Source of the DNA: a virus
Virus record (IMG/VR): IMGVR_UViG_3300040960_001162
Location: 1-20,313 of that record
Strand: one strand, 5' to 3'
DNA: 20,313 nt
Below, piece by piece: positions 5,859 to 13,352 of the stretch (position 1 is its first letter; each line of letters begins with the position of its first letter). A program made the position numbers and the translations under genes. The notes beneath the pieces were generated by a model that saw nothing but the letters and a program-made list of their open reading frames with translations, searched no databases and was not told where the DNA came from.

Positions 5859-6476
5859 ATGGCAAAAGAAATTAAACACACTGGTAAAATGAAAAACACA
5901 GGCAACAGAGTCGCTGTAGTGTTTAGAACAGTACCAGGAGAATCAGATCAATGCTTAGTAGTTGATTCTGCAACATTGCCCGATATGTATCACGATGCAT
6001 TAATGGGAGCAATTGAAACCGACCAAGCACAAGAAGCATTTGAACTTGGTGAATATATGTTTAGAAGCAGATTTCCAGATGGAAGAAATATGCTAGAAGC
6101 AATGCAGATTACTGGAAGACTTAAAAAAGTTTCTACTAGTGATGTATTGATGACACCAACACCGACAGCAAGTGTTGCATTGTCAGAACTAAACGTTCTA
6201 ATTGCAGAACAAAGAAATGTAGCAGTAGATCAGTTATATACATTTGTTAGTGGTGCACCAAAAGCAGGTGAAGCAGTAACAGAAACACCAACTGAACCTA
6301 CAACAACTGCTCCAGCAGCAGATGGTGCATTAAGCGATCAAGACTTAGCAAAATCTTTACGTAGTCAAGCAGATGCTATGTATAAAGAAGCAGCTCGTAT
6401 GCGTAGAGAAGCAGACGATCTTGATCCGCCAGCGAAGAAGACTTCTAAGAAGGCTACAGTCGCTGAAAGTGCATAA
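5859..6476 (+). CDS. Unknown phage protein (205 aa) with low-complexity and coiled-coil C-terminus
   Basis: The start is ATG 5859 (MAKEIKHTGKMKNTGNRVAV), with AGGAG at 5847-5851; an upstream frame from 5766 is a shadow. The N-terminal 130 residues form a globular domain (NRVAVVFRTVPGESDQCLVV, a helix LPDMYHDALMGAIETDQAQE, then ASVALSELNVLIAEQ). A Thr/Pro/Ala linker follows (about residues 142-160). A charged helix with heptad-like spacing (DLAKSLRSQADAMYKEAARM) and a Lys-rich tail (AKKTSKKATVA) complete it. The domain layout suggests a structural or scaffold-like role, but no known family motif is seen. From memory, the N-terminal domain recurs in T4-like marine phages as a hypothetical. Confidence 0.78.
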   Translation: MAKEIKHTGKMKNTGNRVAVVFRTVPGESDQCLVVDSATLPDMYHDALMGAIETDQAQEAFELGEYMFRSRFPDGRNMLEAMQITGRLKKVSTSDVLMTPTPTASVALSELNVLIAEQRNVAVDQLYTFVSGAPKAGEAVTETPTEPTTTAPAADGALSDQDLAKSLRSQADAMYKEAARMRREADDLDPPAKKTSKKATVAESA

Positions 6477-6774
6477 GAAATATTTTAGACCTCCGTCACA
6501 TATCGTAAAGGAATGGCCAGAAGTATTCGAGGATTTGTACATCAATACTATGCCTATTGCTTACGTGGACACAATGATTCTGGAATTCAGTGATGGCAGA
6601 ATATGGGAAATAGATGTTAAAGCCCAAACTGCCAACACTGATCCGGATGAAGTTGCTAAAAAATTGTTGGATACTCTTTCTGAGTACAAAGACACAATCA
6701 AAAAATTAGATTTTAAAATTAATATTGAGTTGTTAAAGCAAGATATTAAAAATAGAACTAAATCAATTCTCTAG
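6469..6774 (+). CDS. Unknown phage protein (101 aa), last gene of + strand run
   Basis: GTG 6469 (start GTGCATAAG) overlaps the previous stop by 8 bases. This places the start at MHKKYFRPPSHIVKEWPEVF. A frame open upstream to 6373 is only a shadow. The protein has a Pro/Trp-rich basic N-terminus, two beta strands with MILEFSDGRIWEIDVK (residues 35-50), and a charged C-terminal helical pair (DEVAKKLLDTLSEYKDTIKK, then ELLKQDIKNR). It resembles, from memory, a conserved hypothetical of T4-like marine phages. Its 3' end overlaps the converging dehydrogenase gene by 17 bases, and no terminator hairpin is visible at the junction. Confidence 0.78.
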   Translation: MHKKYFRPPSHIVKEWPEVFEDLYINTMPIAYVDTMILEFSDGRIWEIDVKAQTANTDPDEVAKKLLDTLSEYKDTIKKLDFKINIELLKQDIKNRTKSIL

Positions 6775-7942
6775 TATTACCGTAGTGAATAACTTCATAT
6801 CTTTCTGATGTGTGTTCTCTCCACGGATCAACTACAATTGAATCTTCTGTAATATCTACATACATTTCTGGATGGGCAAGAAGAACTACTGCTCTAAACG
6901 GTCCTGGATCAGCACCATAAACTTTTGGATCAACTTTCATAGGATTAAAGCCTAGTTGGTTACAATAATGATCAACCAGCAAAGCATAACTGCCGTCAAT
7001 ATATTCTACACCTGGTTTGTAAGCAATGCCATTTAATAAGATAGGCAATTCATTTTTGCGAGCAATATCACAAAGTTTCACTGCTATATTTTTTGCTTGT
7101 ACTTCACGTGCATTCATAATAGCATCAAATATGTCGTAACCTAATTCTAACTTGTCTGCCATATAGCGTAAAGCAATATTATCTCTTGGATGACACGCAC
7201 CGCCGTCGCCCATACCTGCTTTCATATAACTTGGACCCATAATACGTTGAGTACTTTCTGCTAGTGCTTTTGTTACAACATCGGTATCAATATTACCTTG
7301 ACGCTCTGCAACATCTTGAATCATATTTACTAACCCAATCTTTGTACTAATAAATGTATTATAGAAAACCTTGATACATTCACATTCGTCCCAAGTACCA
7401 ATTACATATCTTGGATCATTTTCCATAATAGATTGATAGAAGCCTTTTAATTCTTTAGCATCGCCTGTTTCGATTCCGTCTTGTGTGCCGATCATAATCA
7501 TTTCTGGATTTACCATATCCCAGGCAACTGTTCCCATTGCAATAAGATAAGGATTATACACAAATCTTGGATTAGTAACTAACTGAACAAACTCTCTACG
7601 TGTTGTTCCTGGTAGTACTGTACTAATAAGAACAAGCAGTTGACTGCTGTTCATATGCTTGTTTGCTTCTTGTAATACTTCTTTTACAATATCGTACGAA
7701 AAGTCTTTTGGTTCTAAATGTGCTGTTGGAGCTCTACCGTCATAATCAGGATCGTGTGGTGTAGGTACTGCTATAAAAACTATGTCCCTATCTTTTACAG
7801 CATCTTCGATAGTATCTTCTACAATTACATAATCACTATCTACTTTGGCAACATCATATCCTAATACACTGTGGCCTTTTTTGGCAATAACCTCCGCACA
7901 AGGCATACCCAATTTGCCTAATCCAATAAATCCGATCTTCAT
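6758..7942 (-). CDS. UDP-glucose/GDP-mannose dehydrogenase-family protein
   Basis: This encodes 394 residues from ATG 7942, chosen for GGAG at 7949-7952, 6 bases upstream. An N-terminal Rossmann fold is shown by FIGLGKLGMP (G7-x-G9-x-x-G12) and an acidic residue at the end of strand 2 (GYD). Further family signatures are VPTPHDP (59-65), STVLPGTT (107-114), the helix KVFYNTFISTKIGLVNMI, GGACHPRDN with the expected catalytic Cys at 250, and GIAYKPG near the C-terminus. The family oxidises the C6 hydroxyl of a UDP- or GDP-sugar to a carboxylate with two NAD+. The substrate is not determined. Residue 251 is His where many UDP-glucose dehydrogenases have Phe. It is the last gene of a glycan-related island, after a 142-base spacer. 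It may supply an acidic sugar donor to the adjacent glycosyltransferases (inference). Confidence 0.88.
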   Translation of the reverse strand: MKIGFIGLGKLGMPCAEVIAKKGHSVLGYDVAKVDSDYVIVEDTIEDAVKDRDIVFIAVPTPHDPDYDGRAPTAHLEPKDFSYDIVKEVLQEANKHMNSSQLLVLISTVLPGTTRREFVQLVTNPRFVYNPYLIAMGTVAWDMVNPEMIMIGTQDGIETGDAKELKGFYQSIMENDPRYVIGTWDECECIKVFYNTFISTKIGLVNMIQDVAERQGNIDTDVVTKALAESTQRIMGPSYMKAGMGDGGACHPRDNIALRYMADKLELGYDIFDAIMNAREVQAKNIAVKLCDIARKNELPILLNGIAYKPGVEYIDGSYALLVDHYCNQLGFNPMKVDPKVYGADPGPFRAVVLLAHPEMYVDITEDSIVVDPWREHTSERYEVIHYGNTRELI

Positions 7943-7968
7943 TTTTAACTCCAATTTGTAACTCTAAA

Positions 7969-7976
7969 TATTTACA
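7969..7976 (-). promoter_or_regulatory. Possible late promoter for the dehydrogenase gene
   Basis: On the - strand TGTAAATA differs from the T4 late octamer TATAAATA at one position. It lies 26 bases from ATG 7942, with GGAG in between, giving a leader of about 20 bases under T4 spacing. A TATAAT hexamer (7990-7985, - strand) just upstream could instead be an early-type -10, with only a weak -35 (GTTAAA) 17 bases before it. Both are candidates only. Confidence 0.4.
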
Positions 7977-8027
7977 ATAACCTAATTATAAAGCATTTAA
8001 ACCTGGTTTTAACGTACATAGTTCAAG

Positions 8028-8050
8028 TATAGCACTTTGTATAATAGCAC
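8028..8050. repeat. Short direct repeat ATAGCAC in intergenic spacer
   Basis: ATAGCAC occurs at 8029-8035 and again at 8044-8050, 15 bases apart. The spacer between the dehydrogenase start and the end of the next upstream gene (7943-8084) is the longest non-coding gap of the window. It contains this pair, the GACGC repeat pair at 8059-8088 and promoter-like hexamers. The repeat may be a regulator site, or chance in AT-rich DNA. Confidence 0.35.
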
Positions 8051-8058
8051 CGCTGTAT

Positions 8059-8088
8059 GACGCTTAAAATGCGTTTAAGACGCCTTAA
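8059..8088. repeat. Direct repeat GACGC-TTAA, 20 bases apart, with internal inverted repeat
   Basis: On the + strand GACGCTTAA (8059-8067) and GACGCCTTAA (8079-8088) lie exactly 20 bases apart, two helical turns. Between them CTTAAA (8063-8068) and TTTAAG (8074-8079) form a 6-bp inverted repeat around ATGCG. The right copy runs over the stop codon of the - strand gene ending at 8085. It lacks the GC stem and U-run of an intrinsic terminator, so a protein-binding site or relic is more likely. Confidence 0.4.
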
Positions 8089-9242
8089 TAATTAACTTTA
8101 CGACTAATATTCCACTTGCTCTTTTTAGAAACTAATACATTATAGTTGTGTTCCAAAATAGGTCTTACATTAGCAATAAACTCTAAAGTTTGGATTTTGT
8201 CCAAACTACACAACCGCTCAATTTCATCTACTATTGCTGTCATACGTAAACTGTCGTCTTGTACAGTATCATATGTTTCATCAATAAATGGATGGAATGT
8301 TTTATAACCTAAATCTCTTAACAAAGGCAAACTGTTTGCTACTGTTGACAAAATAAAAGGATGGCCTATTGCCATTACTTTAAAAATCTTTTCGCTGAAA
8401 AAAGGTATACCTTCGTGATACGTTGTTTCGTTTACAACACTAAAATATGTTTCTTTGTAATACTTAACAATGCTAGATTCGTATTGCGCTCTATTTGTAA
8501 CTAGATCTGTTGTATCAAGATATAGGTCGGGAAGGTCGACAATATCTTTATTACGTTCTATTAGATCATTAATAAATTTATTGTCTTTGTAAATGTTTCT
8601 TAGTTCTCTAAAAGAGTTACGCCAATTATCACCTCTGTCAGACTTTCCAAAACTTATGTGTCCTTTGTCTAATAAATTACGTTCGTACAACATAAGCATC
8701 ATCAAAGGACGATGTGATCTCCATCTACGATTTAGACACAAGAATTTTTTTGGCCACTTCTTTGTTTTTGTAATACCTATAATATTTTTGTTAGTGTGTA
8801 TTGTATCTATTCCTGTTGCTTCAAAACAATTAAAGTAATCTAATTTAAGTTGAGGAGCACCATATTTTTCTGCAACACGTTCTACAGTTTTTATCATAGT
8901 AGGAACAGCAGATTGGAAAATGACCTGTTCTGCAGGCACATCATATCTTAGAATAACATTTCTATAGATGCTTTCCACAGTATCTGTAAAGTATTCAAGT
9001 GCATTATCTAAAACTAAAAACGCATCTCTATTTCTAATCTTGTTTAAGACATCTTCCGGTACAACATCTGTAATAGGAAACATTCTAAAACTTTCTTTAT
9101 CAGAAAATTGTATATAGAAAAAATCTATGTTTTCACTTGTCTTAATTTGCGAACCAACACTGCTGTTAATTTTTATCTTTTGCGGTTCGCGAGGATTGTA
9201 TGTTTGCAAGTAAATTAAATTTGTAGAATTTAAACAAGCCAT
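8085..9242 (-). CDS. Glycosyltransferase-like protein (385 aa), paralog of the gene at 10008-11249
   Basis: The start is ATG 9242, overlapping the upstream stop as TAATG. Two conserved segments stand out. FLCLNRRWRSHRP (167-179) precedes a helix MMLMLYERNLLDKG. A later segment runs through YFSVVNETT (266-274), FFSEKIFKVMAIGHPF (281-296) and LGYKTFHPFIDETYD (311-325). The S/T-E-K-x-F-x-x-x-x-x-G-H/x-P pattern resembles the C-terminal donor-binding half of GT10-type fucosyltransferases and other GT-B glycosyltransferases. The same two segments occur in the paralog at 10008-11249, so the family is duplicated in this island. There is no signal peptide or membrane anchor, so it should act in the host cytoplasm. 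Acceptor and donor are unknown. The glycosyltransferase call is moderately confident. Confidence 0.7.
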   Translation of the reverse strand: MACLNSTNLIYLQTYNPREPQKIKINSSVGSQIKTSENIDFFYIQFSDKESFRMFPITDVVPEDVLNKIRNRDAFLVLDNALEYFTDTVESIYRNVILRYDVPAEQVIFQSAVPTMIKTVERVAEKYGAPQLKLDYFNCFEATGIDTIHTNKNIIGITKTKKWPKKFLCLNRRWRSHRPLMMLMLYERNLLDKGHISFGKSDRGDNWRNSFRELRNIYKDNKFINDLIERNKDIVDLPDLYLDTTDLVTNRAQYESSIVKYYKETYFSVVNETTYHEGIPFFSEKIFKVMAIGHPFILSTVANSLPLLRDLGYKTFHPFIDETYDTVQDDSLRMTAIVDEIERLCSLDKIQTLEFIANVRPILEHNYNVLVSKKSKWNISRKVNY

Positions 9243-10024
9243 TATAATCTACTTTGATGCCTTTGCTGCCAAAACTTATTTGTATCATCTAGTGTTTTAC
9301 ATAGATGTACTTTTTCATCCATCTCTATTGCAAAGTTTCTCATTTGCTCTGTGAATTCAAATTCAGGAAACATATTACTCACATACTCTGCGTGACCTAA
9401 TGGCGTAGGATGATAATCTGCTGTTTGTCCTTTTCCGTTATGCCCACGTATAGGTGTTGTTGGCCAACGACCATTGTATACATTTGTTACAATAGGTTCT
9501 GCAATTTTATCTACTGTGTCTTTATAAAATTCCATAACACCCGTATGCCATTCTTCTTGTGGTCTTTCAAACGTTCCGCTAATCTGTAACTCTATCATAG
9601 GACTCATAGATAGCATTTTATAATCACAAGGTAAAGATTCTAAGTAACTTGAAGCCATCTCAATTAATCCTAGATCACGTATTAAATAAAATCTGCTGTC
9701 TGCCCATTCATAAACAAATTTATTATCAAGTTCTCCTTGTGTGTAAATGTTTCCTGGAGTAATCCAATTTTTATTCTTGTATCTATCTTCTCTAGAAATA
9801 CTACTCCACATTACAACTATTAAATCATTCTTTGTAAACTTATGTTTTTTGTTTGCTTCTACAATACTGTTGCTGATAAACAAGTTTCCTGCGCCGCTTT
9901 TGCCGTAATTGTAATATTCAGGAATTTCAACTCCTATAACATCTGCCCAAGTAGGCCAAAAGTAATTTGTCATACTACATCCAAAAGCAAAAAACCTTTT
10001 GTATTCTTTACTGAACTGCTTCAT
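9242..10024 (-). CDS. SGNH-hydrolase-like protein (260 aa)
   Basis: ATG 10024 is chosen for AAGGAG at 10032-10037, 7 bases upstream; an in-frame start at 10054 falls in the preceding gene. SGNH blocks are visible. FFAFGCSMT (11-19) carries the presumed nucleophile Ser17. YGKSGAGN (40-47) supplies oxyanion Gly and Asn. VVMWSSISREDRY (70-82) resembles the third block. ADYHPTPLGH (202-211) has the D-x-H-P dyad. SGNH enzymes are esterases, lipases or acyl-transfer enzymes; glycan O-acetyl esterases are common members. No signal peptide is seen. It lies between two paralogous glycosyltransferase-like genes with overlaps of 17 and 1 bases. A role in adding or removing acyl groups on the same glycan is plausible but inferred. 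Confidence 0.75.
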   Translation of the reverse strand: MKQFSKEYKRFFAFGCSMTNYFWPTWADVIGVEIPEYYNYGKSGAGNLFISNSIVEANKKHKFTKNDLIVVMWSSISREDRYKNKNWITPGNIYTQGELDNKFVYEWADSRFYLIRDLGLIEMASSYLESLPCDYKMLSMSPMIELQISGTFERPQEEWHTGVMEFYKDTVDKIAEPIVTNVYNGRWPTTPIRGHNGKGQTADYHPTPLGHAEYVSNMFPEFEFTEQMRNFAIEMDEKVHLCKTLDDTNKFWQQRHQSRL

Positions 10025-11249
10025 TGAAGTACTCCTTGCCTTTTTGTATTGCACTGCTTAAAGCATCGTGATAAAAACTTGACTTGCGTAAATGCTCCCA
10101 ATTATGAATAATGTTTTCAAAACTATCACCGATACGTTTTAGTTTTTCATCTCTATCAAGCGATACCCAAGTTTCTAATATATTATGTATTTCATCAAAC
10201 CTTGTTTTAGGATCTTCTATACTATCATACTCTGTACCGAAACCTAAAAAGTCACACTTGAATCCTAGTTCTTCAAGACCTTTAATTGTGCCGCTACCGG
10301 CAATTAATAAAAAAGGATGGCCTAGTGCAATAGGTTTGAATATTTTCTCAGTTACAAAACTACTGTTGTCTATAAAAATAGTTTCTGTAATTATAGTTAA
10401 TAGTGTGTTTTGATATAGTTCTGCATTATAGTTCCAAGCAGCATTTGTGTTTTCCCAGTTACCATCAAGATATAAAGGATAATGCTGTTTCATTAGTTCT
10501 GTAAATTCACTAGGATTAACCCCCGCAAGCCTTGCAGATAAAATATCATTTTCTTTGAGTTGATTACAACTTACACGGCCTTTATCAAGTAAATTATTTT
10601 TTGCAAGATAATACAAGTGTGCGCCTCTGTGAGGTCTGTATACTCTGTTCAAACTGTTAAAGTCTTTAGATTCTGGATTATACATTGCATCATATATACA
10701 AGGACGTTCTGGCATTTTGTTATCAAAAAATATCTTGCCAAAATGATTACTGTACTGTACATCAAACAAACGGTCTTCCATATTTTTTTCTAGCCAAGCA
10801 TTGTAGTCTGCTTCAATTTTAGTATTACCTTGCAATATTAAAACACTGTTTTTAGGATACTTACGTTCACGCATTATTTCAGTTGTTGCTCTAAACACAT
10901 CATAATGGTTAGTAACCATTGGGCCACCTTCTTTGTCTGCAAGTATTACTATTCTAAGTTTTTTTAATTTAACTTGTTCTAGTAAGTCTGCAGGGATCAT
11001 TTGTAAAATATGTTTAGGTCCTGTTCCTTTATTTTCGCCTGACCACCAATTAGGATCGCCATTAACATCAATAAAATACAAACCACACTCATTCCAATCA
11101 GATAGTTTATGGTATTCTATACCCATACTTCGAAGTTCTCTTTTAAGTATACTTCCTGGAGATGTTAACCACCAAGTACTACTTCCGTGTGATTCAAACT
11201 GCTGTAAGTTTGACTGATCTAATTCCAAGGTATCAAAATAAATTTTCAT
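10008..11249 (-). CDS. Glycosyltransferase-like protein (413 aa)
   Basis: The ATG at 11249 overlaps the stop of the upstream radical SAM gene (ATGA). The N-terminal about 180 residues look like one alpha/beta domain (KLRIVILADKEGGPMVT, then NSVLILQGNTKI, typical Rossmann-like strands). The C-terminal half has the island's conserved pair of motifs: NRVYRPHRGAHLYYLAKNNL (201-220) and ITETIFIDNSSFVTEKIFK followed by PIALGHPFLLIAGSG (286-320), then LEELGF. The paralog at 8085-9242 has equivalents in the same order. The V-T-E-K-I-F-x-x-x-A-L-G-x-P segment is like the donor-binding site of GT10/GT-B enzymes. No membrane segment is present. Donor and acceptor unknown; the family call is moderate. 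Confidence 0.7.
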   Translation of the reverse strand: MKIYFDTLELDQSNLQQFESHGSSTWWLTSPGSILKRELRSMGIEYHKLSDWNECGLYFIDVNGDPNWWSGENKGTGPKHILQMIPADLLEQVKLKKLRIVILADKEGGPMVTNHYDVFRATTEIMRERKYPKNSVLILQGNTKIEADYNAWLEKNMEDRLFDVQYSNHFGKIFFDNKMPERPCIYDAMYNPESKDFNSLNRVYRPHRGAHLYYLAKNNLLDKGRVSCNQLKENDILSARLAGVNPSEFTELMKQHYPLYLDGNWENTNAAWNYNAELYQNTLLTIITETIFIDNSSFVTEKIFKPIALGHPFLLIAGSGTIKGLEELGFKCDFLGFGTEYDSIEDPKTRFDEIHNILETWVSLDRDEKLKRIGDSFENIIHNWEHLRKSSFYHDALSSAIQKGKEYFNEAVQ

Positions 11250-12433
11250 TCTATAATTTCCCGTAGTTCTGGAAATGTTTTTTCAAAATTTCTATTTCTG
11301 ATTTTATCGTAATAATCTGTATGTACAATAAATTGTTCTTTAAGATTTTCATCATATTTGCTGTTTTCTAAGTGTCTTACAACGTCTCTTAACAGTCCTT
11401 GTACGTGTGCATTATACTTGTGTGACTTTGCTTTTATTTTGTTTATGACACTCCACTTGAGCATATCATTAAGTATACTTGCACTGTAGTATTCGGGATG
11501 AACAATATTATAAAAAGTAGGATATACATTTGTATCAAATAGTTTTTGTTCTAACACATAATCTAAAAAATCAGTAATAGTAAAAACATTAAATGCACTT
11601 ATGACAGCACTAAAGTTTAACCTAACGTGCGGTGTTTCTCTTTTAATAAGTTTAATATTATTTTCTATCTTACTCCAATTAGTACCTTCTCTAATATATT
11701 CTGCTCTATCTCCGTAATGATCTAAACTAGCAAAAACCTGGATGTTTGGAAAATGCTTCCATAGTTCAATAACACTTTTATTTTTGTAATGTAAATTACT
11801 AAGATTAGTATTATAACTTATTTTTACATCTGTATTATTTGTTTCAATCAAATGTTCTAGTATAGCATAATGCTTATCAGTCATTAACGGCTCACCGCCG
11901 GCAAAATAAAAACTTTCTATGTCCTTAAAGTAAGGTTTGAACTGCTCATATAAACGACTGTTATCATCGCCATCAGCCATAATGAATATTTCTTTGTGCT
12001 TACCGTTAGCACTGTCTTCTTGTGCCCAAGTGCTTGAATATGTACTTGAGCAACTTCTACATTTAAAATTACAAATGTTGCTCCATCTAACATCAAAATG
12101 TCGAAGAGTCATTTCGGGATACGTACCGTCCTCTAGTGTGTGTTGTACTAGCGGAATTAAATGTGCAAACTCTTTGTTTTTAGATATACGTGTGCTTTCG
12201 TTACCACTATCTTCTTGTTGATAACAAGCACGGCAAGTGTCGCATTTTTTGCCTTCTAGCATATTGCGTCTTAACTGTTTGTATCTATCGTTGTTCCATA
12301 TTTCTTCAATTGTATTTTCTCTAACATTACCTAGATGTTTGTCATATTCACCAACACAGCAAGGTAGAACACTACCGTCTGGATTGACATACATATGGAT
12401 CCAAGGATAAATGCAAAACGATTTGTTATCCAT
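11246..12433 (-). CDS. Twitch-domain radical SAM protein (395 aa)
   Basis: The start is ATG 12433, with GGAG at 12441-12444. The N-terminal part is an auxiliary iron-sulfur (twitch/SPASM-like) region. It has FCIYPWIHMYVNPDG (6-20), PCC (24-26), the G-N-V / E-E-I-W-N segment, and CDTCRAC (64-70). The radical SAM core follows with CNFKCRSC (C121, C125, C128) and FAGGEPLM (177-184). It ends with RNFEKTFPELREI. Twitch radical SAM proteins modify peptides, proteins or sugars by radical chemistry. Placing the twitch cysteines before the core is characteristic of a family that I recall from phages and surface-polysaccharide loci. A second member of the family (13339-14706) lies two genes upstream. 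Substrate unknown. The gene overlaps its neighbours by 8 and 4 bases. Confidence 0.88.
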   Translation of the reverse strand: MDNKSFCIYPWIHMYVNPDGSVLPCCVGEYDKHLGNVRENTIEEIWNNDRYKQLRRNMLEGKKCDTCRACYQQEDSGNESTRISKNKEFAHLIPLVQHTLEDGTYPEMTLRHFDVRWSNICNFKCRSCSSTYSSTWAQEDSANGKHKEIFIMADGDDNSRLYEQFKPYFKDIESFYFAGGEPLMTDKHYAILEHLIETNNTDVKISYNTNLSNLHYKNKSVIELWKHFPNIQVFASLDHYGDRAEYIREGTNWSKIENNIKLIKRETPHVRLNFSAVISAFNVFTITDFLDYVLEQKLFDTNVYPTFYNIVHPEYYSASILNDMLKWSVINKIKAKSHKYNAHVQGLLRDVVRHLENSKYDENLKEQFIVHTDYYDKIRNRNFEKTFPELREIIE

Positions 12434-13352
12434 TGTTCCACTCCGTATACAAATTTAACGCCCACAACGAATGTTGTGTATCGTTAGGATGAGGCTTATG
12501 TTGAGGACAGTTTCCTAAATAAGCATTAGACTGTGCAATCAAATCTAATTGATGAGATACATATCTAGAATTATATTTTATTTCCCTAAAATCTTTCATT
12601 ATATGATCTAGCCAGCCTGCAACATAAAAGTCAGGCATTTCTAATTTAACTCCATTTACTTTAGCACTAAATTTTATCCAACTTTCGTCTACTTTTTTAA
12701 ATGAATGTTTGTTAGTGTCTATAATTCTACAAAAGTTTTTCCATACAAGTGTTTTTACGTTTGTATAAGGTTTTATTATTTCTTCGAGACAATTAAAAAC
12801 AATTTTATCATATTTGTCTAACCATCTATCAAAAGATATACTTTTGCTTTTTAAAAATTTTTTACTGTAAAGTTTTCCTATAGGATGTCTATATGCAGAT
12901 AAGTCAGTTAGTTGTTGTAACTCTCTACTTGGCTCAGTAACCTGCATACACAAATAAATGTTTTCATACTTTTCTTGTTCAACAATATATGGTAAAATAC
13001 GCTCTAGTTCTTTTAGCATATACAAATTACTGTTGCCTGGGACAGCGTACTGATAAAAATCAGTGTCCATTAATAGTGCAAGTTTAGGTCCGAATGTGTG
13101 TTTAAGTTGACTACATAAATCAAACTCGCCTGTTTCTGTAGCAATGTTTTCTAGGCCTTCGCCATATGCCCAACTTTCGCCGATGTTTAATAGCAAATCC
13201 TTTTTGCCTCTACGCATCCATATTTCAGTATTTTCTGCAGGTATTTTTATATGTACAGGTTTGAGATTATCATTACGTACTAAAATACTTTCAAAATTAT
13301 TTAAGATACTGTGAGATGGATCTTTTCCTATATCTGCTTTATCCCAATCCAT
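12426..13352 (-). CDS. SGNH-hydrolase-like protein (308 aa)
   Basis: ATG 13352 is preferred over TTG 13364 because GAGG (13359-13362) lies 6 bases before it. Motifs are LLLNIGESWAYGEGL (53-67) with the candidate nucleophile Ser60, YAVPGNSNLYM (102-112) with the Gly/Asn block, IYLCMQVTEPSREL (about residue 130), and HPNDTQHSLWA (288-298) carrying D291-x-x-H294. This order fits the SGNH fold and gives a complete set of candidate catalytic residues. It is only distantly similar to the other SGNH-like gene (9242-10024), mainly at these blocks. It lies between the two radical SAM genes with overlaps of 14 and 8 bases. An acyl-transfer or de-acylation step in the same pathway is inferred; the exact reaction is unknown. 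Confidence 0.7.
   Translation of the reverse strand: MDWDKADIGKDPSHSILNNFESILVRNDNLKPVHIKIPAENTEIWMRRGKKDLLLNIGESWAYGEGLENIATETGEFDLCSQLKHTFGPKLALLMDTDFYQYAVPGNSNLYMLKELERILPYIVEQEKYENIYLCMQVTEPSRELQQLTDLSAYRHPIGKLYSKKFLKSKSISFDRWLDKYDKIVFNCLEEIIKPYTNVKTLVWKNFCRIIDTNKHSFKKVDESWIKFSAKVNGVKLEMPDFYVAGWLDHIMKDFREIKYNSRYVSHQLDLIAQSNAYLGNCPQHKPHPNDTQHSLWALNLYTEWNNG

Noticed and set aside
8059-8088. Repeat considered as intrinsic terminator of the gene ending at 8085
   Set aside because: Only a 6-bp AT-rich stem is formed and no U-run follows on the - strand. It was recorded as a repeat instead.
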